Origin: Bacillota bacterium
Lineage (GTDB): Bacteria > Bacillota > Sulfobacillia > Thermaerobacterales > Thermaerobacteraceae
Length of the DNA: 11,830 bases
Direction of reading: 5' to 3'
Assembly (NCBI GenBank): GCA_003242195.1
Contig: QGUQ01000027.1
Coordinates: 1 to 11,830 of the forward strand
Within the stretch, counting starts at the first letter, position 1. Each line of letters opens with the position of its first letter. A program made the translations under genes and the position numbers. Below the pieces are notes generated by a model. That model was not told where the DNA came from and searched no databases. It saw only the letters and a list, made by a program, of their open reading frames with translations. Shown here piece after piece: positions 1-5,717 of the stretch.

Positions 1-1
1 C

Positions 2-652
2 GTCGCCACCCAGGTGAAGCCGGGTGAGGAAAAGGTCTTCACGTGGAAGGCGCTCAATCCCGGCGTCTACGTCTACCACTGCGCCTCGCCGCACATCCCC
101 AGCCACATCGCCAACGGGATGTACGGACTGATCGTGGTCGAGCCCGAGGGTGGGCTGGCGCCGGTGGACAAGGAGTTCTACATCGTCCAGGGAGAGATCT
201 ACGCCGACCTGAAGGCTGGCAAGAAGGGCCACGCCAAGTTCGACTACGAGGCCATGCTGGATGAGGAGCCCAGCTACGTGGTCTTCAACGGCACGGCCAA
301 TCACTGGGTCGGCGAGCGCGCCCTCAAGGCCAAGGTGGGAGACCGCATCCGCATCTTCGTCGGCAACGGCGGCCCCAACCTGATCTCGTCCTTCCACGTG
401 ATCGGTGAGGTGTTCGACAAGGTCCACGACCAGGGCGCCAGCGAGGCGGTCAGCAACGTGCAGACGACGCTGATCCCCGCGGGCGGTGCCGCCTGGGTGG
501 AGTTCACGGTCGACGTGCCGGGCACCTACACGCTGGTGGACCACTCCCTGAGCCGGTCCATCGACAAGGGCGCGCTGGCCCAGATCGTGGTCGAGGGCAC
601 GCCGAACCCGGAGATCTTCGACGCGCCGGAGATCTCGGCAGACGGCCACTGA
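2..652 (+). CDS. nirK: Copper-containing nitrite reductase, class II (AniA-like), C-terminal part (5' end outside window)
   Basis: Reduces nitrite to nitric oxide in denitrification, normally as an exported homotrimer of two cupredoxin domains. The reading frame is already open at base 2, so the N-terminus lies outside the window. The end of domain 1 has the type 1 copper set: an adjacent His-Cys (codons 77-82), His at 104-106 and Met at 119-121. The Cys-x7-His-x4-Met spacing and the phrase HIANGMYGLIVVEP match class II AniA-type enzymes rather than the Alcaligenes type. The His of HCAS is also the expected type 2 copper ligand. Domain 2 keeps the catalytic-pocket His (codon 395-397, in SSFHVIGEVF) and the last type 2 copper His (codon 542-544, in DHSLSR). 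All visible ligands are present, so the enzyme looks functional. The C-terminus ends shortly after the fold with no fused cytochrome domain. A multicopper oxidase is unlikely, because the His-Cys-His oxidase motif is absent at the C-terminus. Confidence 0.93.
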   Translation, partial: VATQVKPGEEKVFTWKALNPGVYVYHCASPHIPSHIANGMYGLIVVEPEGGLAPVDKEFYIVQGEIYADLKAGKKGHAKFDYEAMLDEEPSYVVFNGTANHWVGERALKAKVGDRIRIFVGNGGPNLISSFHVIGEVFDKVHDQGASEAVSNVQTTLIPAGGAAWVEFTVDVPGTYTLVDHSLSRSIDKGALAQIVVEGTPNPEIFDAPEISADGH

Positions 653-705
653 GCGGCGCTGTAATACGCAGCCCATCGTGACGGGCGGGACCCTTGCTGG
701 CGGTC

Positions 706-747
706 GCGGCGCACGCAGCGGGGCAGCGGAGCCCCCGCGTGCGCCGC
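706..747. terminator. GC-rich hairpin downstream of nirK
   Basis: A perfect 11-bp inverted repeat: GCGGCGCACGC at 706-716 pairs with GCGTGCGCCGC at 737-747. The 20-base loop can fold further, with GGGGC against GCCCC. It lies 54 bases after the nirK stop and has no T-run behind it. It is therefore either a terminator of the GC-rich type without a U-tract or a 3' stabilising structure. The inverted repeat is seen directly; the terminator role is inferred from position. Confidence 0.45.
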
Positions 748-755
748 ACACTTCG

Positions 756-780
756 GGCCGGGCGCGCGACGCGCCCGGCC
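756..780. terminator. Perfect 11-bp triloop hairpin in the nirK/radical SAM gap
   Basis: GGCCGGGCGCG (756-766) pairs perfectly with CGCGCCCGGCC (770-780) around the three-base loop CGA. It begins nine bases after the hairpin at 706-747, so the two form a tandem pair. No T-run follows on either strand. It probably helps end or protect the nirK transcript before the next gene's promoter. Function is inferred from structure and position only. Confidence 0.45.
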
Positions 781-878
781 GTGCCCGTTGCGGGGCGCGG
801 GACCCGCGGCGCGCGCCATGAGCGGCGTGCCTGCGTGGGCGAGGGTGCGCCCGCCAGACCGTGAGACGACCGCGAGCC

Positions 879-907
879 TCGACGTGAAGCACGTGTCTTT
901 GTCTTAT
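879..907 (+). promoter_or_regulatory. Candidate sigma-A-type promoter for the radical SAM gene, with a palindrome in the spacer
   Basis: TCGACG (879-884) and TCTTAT (902-907) each match four of six consensus positions and are 17 bases apart. A start of transcription near 914 would leave a leader of about 27 bases carrying the Shine-Dalgarno sequence. A small inverted repeat, ACGTG-AAG-CACGT (882-894), sits in the spacer and could be an operator. It is also a weak signal that could arise by chance in GC-rich DNA. The surroundings are more AT-rich than the flanks, as expected for a promoter. Confidence 0.35.
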
Positions 908-926
908 CGGTGCCTCCAGAGACGAG

Positions 927-933
927 AGGAGGT
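927..933 (+). promoter_or_regulatory. Shine-Dalgarno AGGAGGT that fixes the TTG start of the radical SAM gene
   Basis: A full AGGAGGT ends seven bases before TTG at 941. The in-frame upstream ATG codons at 788 and 818 lack a comparable site and lie in the GC-rich gap, so the reading frame upstream of 941 is taken as untranslated. Confidence 0.8.
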
Positions 934-940
934 CCGTAAC

Positions 941-2062
941 TTGCCACAGGATCCTGCCCGCGAAATGCGCCCCCAACCGTCCTCGTCCGGCGACGGTACC
1001 TCGCCGTTCAACTACGACCGCTCACCGGTGGTGACCATCTGGGAGGTGACCCGCGCCTGTGACCTGGTGTGCCGGCACTGCCGCGCCTCGGCCGAGCCGC
1101 ACCGGCACCCGCTGGAGTTGACCACGGAAGAGGCCGAGTCCCTGATCGACCAGGCGGCGGAACTGGGCACGCGGCTGTTCGTCTTCACCGGCGGCGACCC
1201 GCTGAAGCGGCCCGACCTGTACCAACTCATCCGGCGCGCCGCCGACCGCCGCCTGCACCCGTCGGTGACGCCCAGCGCCACACCGCTGCTGACGCGCGAC
1301 AACATCCTGCGCATGGCCGAGGCCGGGGCAGAGGCCGTCGCCCTCAGCCTGGACGGTGACGAGGCCGAGCTACACGATGCCTTTCGCGGCTGGGAGGGCT
1401 CCTTCCGGCGGACGCTGGAGGCGGCGGGCTACGTCCGGGAGGCCGGCCTGCGCCTGCAGATCAACACCACGGTGACCCGCCTGAACTGGGGCCGGCTGGA
1501 CCGCATTGCGCGGCGGGTGGAGGAACTGGGGGCGCGGCGCTGGAGCGTCTTCTTCCTGGTGCCCACCGGCCGCGGGGCCGTCCTCCAGCCCTTGAGCGCC
1601 GAGGAACACGAGCAGGTGTACCACTGGCTGGCCGACCTGCAGCCGCGCGTGCCCTTCGCCATCAAGACCACCGAGGCGCCGGCCTACCGGCGCGTCCTGG
1701 CCCAGCGGGGCGCCCCGCCGCGGGCGGCCATCGGGGACGGCAAGGGCTTCTGCTTCATCTCCCACATCGGCGAGGTGTATCCCAGCGGCTTCCTACCCGT
1801 GTCGGCGGGCAACGTGCGGCGCGCGTCCCTGATCGAGCTGTACCGGGAGAGCCCCCTCTTCCGCGCCCTGCGCGATCCGGCGCGCCTCAAGGGCCGCTGC
1901 GGGCGTTGTCCTTACCGGGAGATGTGCGGGGGATCCCGGGCCCGGGCCTACGCCATGACCGGCGACTACCTGGCGGAGGAACCGACCTGCGCCTTCGACC
2001 CGGACAGGGAGGGGGCGGGGATGCAGGCATCCCCGGCCGGCGCCCACCGCCAGGATGTGTAG
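941..2062 (+). CDS. Radical SAM/SPASM protein of unknown substrate (TIGR04053-like)
   Basis: A 373-residue enzyme expected to cleave S-adenosylmethionine with a [4Fe-4S] cluster and carry out radical chemistry on an unknown substrate. The cluster-binding CxxxCxxC is Cys40-Cys44-Cys47 in the phrase TRACDLVCRHC. The SAM-contacting GGDP motif follows in VFTGGDPLKRPDL. The C-terminal SPASM-type region has Cys271 and then Cys320, Cys323, Cys329 and Cys350, enough for auxiliary Fe-S clusters. Phrases such as TPSATPLLT, SLDG, INTTVTR and WSVFFLVPTGRG fit the TIGR04053 group, which I recall as related to AhbC/AhbD, NirJ and PqqE. The TTG start at 941 is chosen because AGGAGGT stands seven bases upstream. 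The gene follows nirK but has its own candidate promoter. AhbD-like heme synthase or a peptide-modifying SPASM enzyme are alternatives; no small peptide substrate gene is visible beside it. Confidence 0.88.
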   Translation: MPQDPAREMRPQPSSSGDGTSPFNYDRSPVVTIWEVTRACDLVCRHCRASAEPHRHPLELTTEEAESLIDQAAELGTRLFVFTGGDPLKRPDLYQLIRRAADRRLHPSVTPSATPLLTRDNILRMAEAGAEAVALSLDGDEAELHDAFRGWEGSFRRTLEAAGYVREAGLRLQINTTVTRLNWGRLDRIARRVEELGARRWSVFFLVPTGRGAVLQPLSAEEHEQVYHWLADLQPRVPFAIKTTEAPAYRRVLAQRGAPPRAAIGDGKGFCFISHIGEVYPSGFLPVSAGNVRRASLIELYRESPLFRALRDPARLKGRCGRCPYREMCGGSRARAYAMTGDYLAEEPTCAFDPDREGAGMQASPAGAHRQDV

Positions 2063-2076
2063 GGACTCAGCCAATG

Positions 2077-2101
2077 GAAGAAGGGCGTCGAAGAAGGGCG
2101 T
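2077..2101. repeat. Short tandem duplication, 13-base period
   Basis: GAAGAAGGGCGT occurs at 2077-2088 and again at 2090-2101, a tandem copy with a one-base joint. It fills the gap after the radical SAM stop codon, just before the terminator palindrome. Read on the minus strand it gives CT-rich sequence directly after the hairpin, which could act as a loose pyrimidine tract for termination of mrp. Confidence 0.6.
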
Positions 2102-2129
2102 AGGGGCAGGGATCGAGTCCCTGCCCCTA
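2101..2129. terminator. Bidirectional terminator between convergent radical SAM gene and mrp
   Basis: A perfect 12-bp stem, TAGGGGCAGGGA (2101-2112) with TCCCTGCCCCTA (2118-2129), around a five-base loop. It lies between two convergent genes and is symmetrical, so it can serve both. Its right arm contains the mrp stop codon (TAG on the minus strand, 2127-2129). On the minus strand a CT-rich tract follows; on the plus strand no T-run is present. Confidence 0.75.
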
Positions 2130-3194
2130 TCTGGTGGCGTCGAAGATCGCCGCCCGTACCTTGCTTGCGAGCTCTTCGTATGCTTGGCCGGCCGGCGTGC
2201 CGGGGGCAAACAGGCCGTCCCGTCGCAGGCCCTGCGGCGCCGGTTCGAAGGGGATGCGCGCCAGGACCTCCGTCTGGAGGGCCTCCGCCACGGCGTCACC
2301 GCCGCCCTTGCCCAGCGGGTACTCCCGGTGGCCGCAGTTCGGGCAGGCCCGGTAAGCCATGTTCTCCACGATGCCCAGGACGGTGTGGCCCATCTTGAGG
2401 GCCATGGCCCCGGCCCGCTCGGCCACCCGGGCGGCGAAGGGGTCCGGGGTGGTCACGATCAGCTGGTAGGTGTGGGGAAACTGCTGCAGAACGTCCAGCG
2501 CCACGTCGCCGGTCCCCGGCGGCAGGTCGAGGACCACCACCTGCGGGTCGTTCCACGCCGTATCCCGCAAGAACTGGCGCAGCGCCTTCCCCAGCATGGG
2601 CCCGCGCCAGACCACCGGGCTGTTGTCCCGGACGAAGAACTCCATGGACATCACGTCGACGCCCCGAGCGTGCCCCGGGACGATGTGGCCCTCGCCGTCG
2701 AGGGAGGGCGCGCGCTCGAGCCCGATCAGAGCCGGCACGCTGAAGCCGTAGATGTCGCAATCCAGGATGGCCACGCCCAGGCCCTGCCGAGCCAGGGCTA
2801 CGGCCAGGTTGACGCTGACGCTGGACTTGCCGACACCGCCCTTGCCGCTGGCCACGGCCACAAACCGCGCCCGGGCGAGGCCTCCGGGCAGCTGTGGCCG
2901 CGAGGCCTGCGCAGCCTGTAGGCTCGCCCCTTGCCGTGCCTGTTGCGGCCGAGGCCGGGGCAGGATGCGTACCGAGGCCACGCCCGGCATGGCGGCCACC
3001 TGCTGGCGGATGGCCTCCAGGGCCTCATCGGGCGGCGAGCCACCATCCCAGCTGTCGTCGATGAGAATGGCCACGTGGGCACGATCCCCGTGCATCTCCA
3101 CCAGCACGTCCTGAATGCGTCCCGTGGCCAGGGGATTGCTCCCGTCGGGGAGGCGCAGGTTCGCCAGTTCCTGGAGGATGTCGGTCTTGTTCAT
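2127..3194 (-). CDS. mrp: Mrp/NBP35-type Fe-S cluster carrier P-loop ATPase
   Basis: A 355-residue cytoplasmic ATPase of the Mrp/ApbC/NBP35 family, which holds a [4Fe-4S] cluster at a dimer interface and delivers it to apo-proteins. The first ~85 residues look like a MIP18/DUF59 domain (DILQELANLRLPDG at the start). A linker rich in Gln, Ala and Arg follows. The deviant Walker A is SGKGGVGKS at about 116-124, with LDLPPGTGD at about 222-230 and the cluster-binding CPNC at about 284-287. The start at 3194 is preferred because GAGGAG lies six bases upstream (3201-3206). A GTG or ATG further out, up to 3251, would add 19 low-complexity residues. The gene is divergent from sufB, which supports a role in the same Fe-S pathway. 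Its stop codon lies inside the terminator stem. Confidence 0.93.
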   Translation of the reverse strand: MNKTDILQELANLRLPDGSNPLATGRIQDVLVEMHGDRAHVAILIDDSWDGGSPPDEALEAIRQQVAAMPGVASVRILPRPRPQQARQGASLQAAQASRPQLPGGLARARFVAVASGKGGVGKSSVSVNLAVALARQGLGVAILDCDIYGFSVPALIGLERAPSLDGEGHIVPGHARGVDVMSMEFFVRDNSPVVWRGPMLGKALRQFLRDTAWNDPQVVVLDLPPGTGDVALDVLQQFPHTYQLIVTTPDPFAARVAERAGAMALKMGHTVLGIVENMAYRACPNCGHREYPLGKGGGDAVAEALQTEVLARIPFEPAPQGLRRDGLFAPGTPAGQAYEELASKVRAAIFDATR

Positions 3195-3266
3195 CGCTCG
3201 CTCCTCGCTCGTTCCCTCGCCGTGATCGCCCGCTCCCACGCCGTGGGTCACGCGTGTCGACAGGCG

Positions 3267-3293
3267 GGGCGCCGGGCGTGTCGCCCGGCGCCC
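3267..3293. repeat. Perfect 12-bp triloop hairpin in the mrp leader
   Basis: GGGCGCCGGGCG (3267-3278) pairs with CGCCCGGCGCCC (3282-3293) around the loop TGT. It lies 72 bases upstream of the mrp start, so it is probably in the mrp leader. Read on the plus strand it is followed after ten bases by GGTTTTCCCC, but no plus-strand gene precedes it. The copy of CGGCGCCCGG at 3336-3345 offers a competing partner for the left arm, which would be needed for an attenuator-like switch. That role is speculative. Confidence 0.5.
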
Positions 3294-3528
3294 GGTTGGA
3301 GTGCGGTTTTCCCCATTGATAACGCAGAGATGCGCCGGCGCCCGGCGAGAGGGGGTACCGGGGCTGGGAGGGAATGGCGTCCAGGGCGATGATCAGCGGA
3401 GCCGGGAACCGGACCACCGCGTGTTCGGCCGTGGCGGCCGGGTTCCCCGTGTGGCGAGCGACCCGGACACGTTCCGGCACCCCCTCCGATCCCGGGGCGC
3501 AGGGAACAGCGGCGCACCTCCACCTGCA

Positions 3529-3534
3529 ACATTA
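3529..3534 (-). promoter_or_regulatory. Possible -10 element of a CRP-dependent mrp promoter
   Basis: On the minus strand these bases read TAATGT, keeping the first two and last bases of TATAAT. If this is the -10, transcription would start near 3522, and the centre of the palindrome at 3556-3571 would fall at -41.5, the classical class II activator position. The spacing is exact but the hexamer is weak, and the mrp leader would be over 300 bases long. Confidence 0.2.
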
Positions 3535-3555
3535 CGGCGCCGGCCGTGACGGCGC

Positions 3556-3571
3556 TGTGACGGGAGTCACA
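3556..3571. promoter_or_regulatory. Perfect CRP/FNR-family operator TGTGA-N6-TCACA
   Basis: TGTGACGGGAGTCACA is a perfect palindrome of six-base half sites around GGGA. It has the TGTGA-N6-TCACA form known for CRP and, more loosely, the family that includes FNR, DNR and NnrR. It stands alone in the divergent mrp/sufB region, well away from coding sequence. The match is seen directly. Which regulator binds, and whether it acts on mrp, sufB or neither, is inference. The site is about 130 bases upstream of the sufB -35, too far for ordinary class I activation. Confidence 0.5.
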
Positions 3572-3636
3572 CGGTGGGCCGGCGGGCCGTTCCGCGTCAC
3601 GGACGACCGGGACCGGCCGCGCGGGCCTCAGCCCGT

Positions 3637-3664
3637 CCCTGGCGCCGGGCGCCTGCCGCCAGGG
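3637..3664. repeat. Hairpin upstream of the sufB promoter
   Basis: CCCTGGCG (3637-3644) pairs with CGCCAGGG (3657-3664) around a 12-base loop. It lies just upstream of the sufB -35 element. No T-run follows, and no transcript is known to cross it, so no role is proposed. Confidence 0.35.
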
Positions 3665-3700
3665 GCACCATCTCTTGGGCACCGTGGGGCCGCGGCGCGG

Positions 3701-3730
3701 TTGACACGGCGGAGCGCGCGCGGGTAACCT
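3701..3730 (+). promoter_or_regulatory. Candidate sufB promoter
   Basis: A perfect -35, TTGACA (3701-3706), is followed 18 bases later by TAACCT (3725-3730), a weaker -10 that keeps the first two and last consensus bases. Transcription would begin near 3737, leaving a leader of about 60 bases before sufB. The downstream sequence is unusually A-rich for this window (CCAAATAAGG and a run of six A). Confidence 0.5.
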
Positions 3731-3750
3731 TAGACCAGAACCAAATAAGG
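3728..3750. promoter_or_regulatory. Inverted repeat CCTTA-N13-TAAGG overlapping the sufB -10
   Basis: CCTTA (3728-3732) and TAAGG (3746-3750) form a five-base inverted repeat across the -10 and predicted transcription start, a place where a repressor would act. It does not match any IscR or SufR consensus that I can recall with confidence. The half sites are short, so chance is a real alternative. Confidence 0.25.
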
Positions 3751-3784
3751 ATGGATTCGTAAAAAACCCACGGGGCCACGGCCC

Positions 3785-3790
3785 GGAGGT
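3785..3790 (+). promoter_or_regulatory. Shine-Dalgarno GGAGGT that fixes the GTG start of sufB
   Basis: GGAGGT ends seven bases before GTG at 3798. An in-frame GTG at 3789 overlaps this same element, so it cannot be the real start; it would add only three residues. Confidence 0.8.
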
Positions 3791-3797
3791 GAGCTGG

Positions 3798-5198
3798 GTG
3801 GCCAAGGAGCTTGTCGACCTGGGGCGGGAATACAAGTACGGCTTCCGCGACCCGGAGAACTACGTCTTCAAGTCGCCCAAGGGCCTGACGCGCGAGATCG
3901 TCGAGAGCATCTCCCACTACAAGAACGAACCGGACTGGATGCGGGAGATCCGCCTGCACGCCTTCGAGGTCTTCCAGAAGAAGCCGATGCCCAGTTGGGG
4001 ACCCGATCTGTCCGGCCTCCGCTTCGAGGACATCCACTACTACGTCAAGCCCACCGAGCGCCAGGGGCGCAGCTGGGATGAGGTGCCCGAGTACATCAAG
4101 CGCACCTTCGACCGGCTGGGGATCCCCGAGGCGGAGCGAAAGTTCCTGGCGGGCGTCAGCGCGCAGTACGAGTCGGAGGTCGTCTACCACAGCATCCGGG
4201 AGGACCTCGAGAAGCAGGGCGTGATCTTCTGCGACACCGACACCGCCGTGCGCGAGTACCCGGACCTGGTTCGCGAGTACTTCGGGACCGTGGTGCCGGC
4301 GGAGGACAACAAGTTCGCCGCGCTGAACACGGCGGTCTGGTCGGGCGGCAGCTTCATCTACGTGCCGCCGGGCGTTCGCGTGGAGATCCCGTTGCAGGCG
4401 TACTTCCGCATCAACGCCCAGAACATGGGCCAGTTCGAGCGGACGCTGATCATCGTGGACGAGGGCGCCTTCGTCCATTACGTGGAGGGTTGCACGGCGC
4501 CCATCTACTCCACCGACTCCCTGCACTCGGCGGTGGTGGAGATCATCGTCAAGAAGGGCGGCCGCTGCCGCTACACGACCATCCAGAACTGGTCCCACAA
4601 CGTCTACAATCTGGTGACGAAGCGCGCCGTCGCCCACGAAGAGGCCACCATGGAGTGGGTCGACGGCAACATCGGCTCGAAGGTCACGATGAAGTATCCC
4701 AGCGTGTACCTGCTGGGCCGGGGCGCCAAGGCCGACATCCTCTCCATCGCCTTCGCCGGGCGTGGCCAGTACCAGGACGCGGGCGGCAAGGTGATCCACG
4801 CGGCGCCGGACACGTCGTCGACCATCGTCTCCAAGGGCATCTGCAAGGACGGCGGCGTCCAGACGTACCGCGGCCTCGTGCAGGTGCACGAGGGCGCCGA
4901 ACGGTCCAAGGTCAACGTCCAGTGCGACGCGCTGATCCTGGACCCGTACTCCAAGACCGACACCTTCCCGTACATCGAGATCAACGAGGACAACGTCACC
5001 ATCCAGCATGAGGCGACGGTGTCCAAGGTCAGCGAGGAACAGCTCTTCTACCTGATGAGCCGCGGCATCGACGAGCAGACGGCGACCACGATGATCGTCA
5101 GCGGCTTCATCGAGCCCTTCACCAAGGAGCTGCCCATGGAGTACGCCATCGAGATGAACCGGCTGATCCAGCTGGAGATGGAGGGCTCGGTCGGCTGA
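3798..5198 (+). CDS. sufB: Fe-S cluster assembly scaffold SufB
   Basis: A 466-residue cytoplasmic scaffold of the SUF system, in which SufB with SufC and SufD (or SufB2C2) assembles iron-sulfur clusters. The N-terminal helical part runs to about residue 110 (YGFRDPENYVFKSPKGL, DIHYYVKP). It is followed by the long beta-helix and a helical C-terminus ending EMEGSVG. Cys376 (QCDALILD) aligns with the sulfur-accepting Cys405 of E. coli SufB, and His404-Glu405 (IQHEATVSK) with its conserved cluster-assembly residues. Length and ends match the family, so it is complete. The GTG at 3798 is preferred over GTG 3789, which lies in the ribosome binding site. It differs from SufD in having the full SufB N-terminus and FPYIEINEDN. 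No sufC precedes it, which is unusual for a suf operon; a Rieske gene follows. mrp is divergent. Confidence 0.96.
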   Translation: MAKELVDLGREYKYGFRDPENYVFKSPKGLTREIVESISHYKNEPDWMREIRLHAFEVFQKKPMPSWGPDLSGLRFEDIHYYVKPTERQGRSWDEVPEYIKRTFDRLGIPEAERKFLAGVSAQYESEVVYHSIREDLEKQGVIFCDTDTAVREYPDLVREYFGTVVPAEDNKFAALNTAVWSGGSFIYVPPGVRVEIPLQAYFRINAQNMGQFERTLIIVDEGAFVHYVEGCTAPIYSTDSLHSAVVEIIVKKGGRCRYTTIQNWSHNVYNLVTKRAVAHEEATMEWVDGNIGSKVTMKYPSVYLLGRGAKADILSIAFAGRGQYQDAGGKVIHAAPDTSSTIVSKGICKDGGVQTYRGLVQVHEGAERSKVNVQCDALILDPYSKTDTFPYIEINEDNVTIQHEATVSKVSEEQLFYLMSRGIDEQTATTMIVSGFIEPFTKELPMEYAIEMNRLIQLEMEGSVG

Positions 5199-5283
5199 TC
5201 GACAGCGCGCGGGCAGCCAGGGATGGGGGAACGGGCCGGTGCGCGGCCCCACGGGCAGAAGGGCTGTCCGACAGGAAGAGCGC

Positions 5284-5309
5284 GGCCGGTGGCCGGAAGG
5301 TCACCGGCC
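5284..5309. terminator. Hairpin between sufB and the Rieske gene
   Basis: GGCCGGTGGCC (5284-5294) pairs with GGTCACCGGCC (5299-5309) around the tetraloop GGAA, with one G-U wobble. ATCTTGT follows, only weakly T-rich. In a 166-base gap between two genes of one operon this could be a partial terminator lowering Rieske expression relative to sufB, or an RNA-processing site. Confidence 0.4.
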
Positions 5310-5364
5310 ATCTTGTGCCGGGCCGGGAGAACGTCACGAGCAGCGCCGGGAGGTGGAGGTAACG

Positions 5365-5673
5365 ATGGCGTGGCGGAAGGTGGCCCGCCGGTCGGAGGTG
5401 CCGGCGGGACAGGGCATCAAGGTCGAGGTGGACGGGCATCCCGTCGCCATCTGGCACACGGCTGCGGGCGAGATCTACGCGACGGATGACACCTGCACCC
5501 ATGCCCGGGCCTCCCTGACCGAGGGAGGCCTGGAGGGAAACGTTTGCGTGTGCCCGCGGCACGGTGCCCGGTTCGACGTCCGGACGGGCGCCGTGCGCGC
5601 CCTGCCCGCCGTGGTGCCGCTGCGCACCTATCCCGTGCGGGTCGATGGTGACGACATCTGGATCGACTACTGA
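5365..5673 (+). CDS. Small Rieske [2Fe-2S] ferredoxin
   Basis: A 102-residue soluble protein consisting of a single Rieske domain. The ligands are Cys44-x-His46 and Cys63-x-x-His66 (CTH, CPRHG), which bind a [2Fe-2S] cluster. The Rieske fold ends in DIWIDY. It resembles ferredoxin subunits of non-heme iron oxygenases and NirD-like proteins, and lacks the disulfide cysteines of the respiratory bc1 type. GGAGGT stands four bases before ATG 5365. It is 166 bases downstream of sufB. Rieske ferredoxins are known companions of suf genes in some Gram-positive bacteria, where an electron-donor role is assumed rather than proven. No oxygenase partner is visible. Confidence 0.9.
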   Translation: MAWRKVARRSEVPAGQGIKVEVDGHPVAIWHTAAGEIYATDDTCTHARASLTEGGLEGNVCVCPRHGARFDVRTGAVRALPAVVPLRTYPVRVDGDDIWIDY

Positions 5674-5717
5674 CGGAACGGAGCCGGGTGCGCCGCGCAA
5701 CCGGGGAGGGGACGGGC

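Larger units (their letters stand above)
3195..3797. other. Divergent mrp/sufB regulatory region without a convincing gene
   Basis: This 603-base stretch has open frames in several phases, but all are low-complexity Arg/Pro/Gly/Ala strings with no recognisable motif and no start supported by a ribosome binding site. What it does hold is a GC-rich triloop hairpin (3267-3293), a perfect CRP/FNR-type palindrome (3556-3571), an eight-bp hairpin (3637-3664) and the sufB promoter (3701-3730). CGGCGCCCGG occurs at 3286-3295 and again at 3336-3345. A small RNA cannot be excluded by eye. Confidence 0.6.

Noticed and set aside
788..940. Longer N-terminus for the radical SAM protein starting at ATG 788
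   Set aside because: It has no ribosome binding site and encodes Arg/Ala/Pro-rich sequence unlike the family. TTG 941 has AGGAGGT seven bases upstream.
2055..2921. 288-residue plus-strand frame opposite mrp
   Set aside because: Shadow of mrp, which has complete motifs and a ribosome binding site on the minus strand.
3374..3727. 117-residue frame in the mrp/sufB gap
   Set aside because: Low-complexity Arg/Ala/Gly/Pro composition, no ribosome binding site, and it runs through the palindrome and into the sufB promoter.
3751..3762. Tiny upstream frame ATG-GAT-TCG-TAA before sufB
   Set aside because: Only three codons, with no properly spaced ribosome binding site; probably chance in an A-rich leader.
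3597..5252. 551-residue open frame on the minus strand opposite sufB
   Set aside because: It is the antisense shadow of sufB: composition is His/Asp/Val/Leu-rich with no motif, while the plus strand encodes a full conserved SufB.
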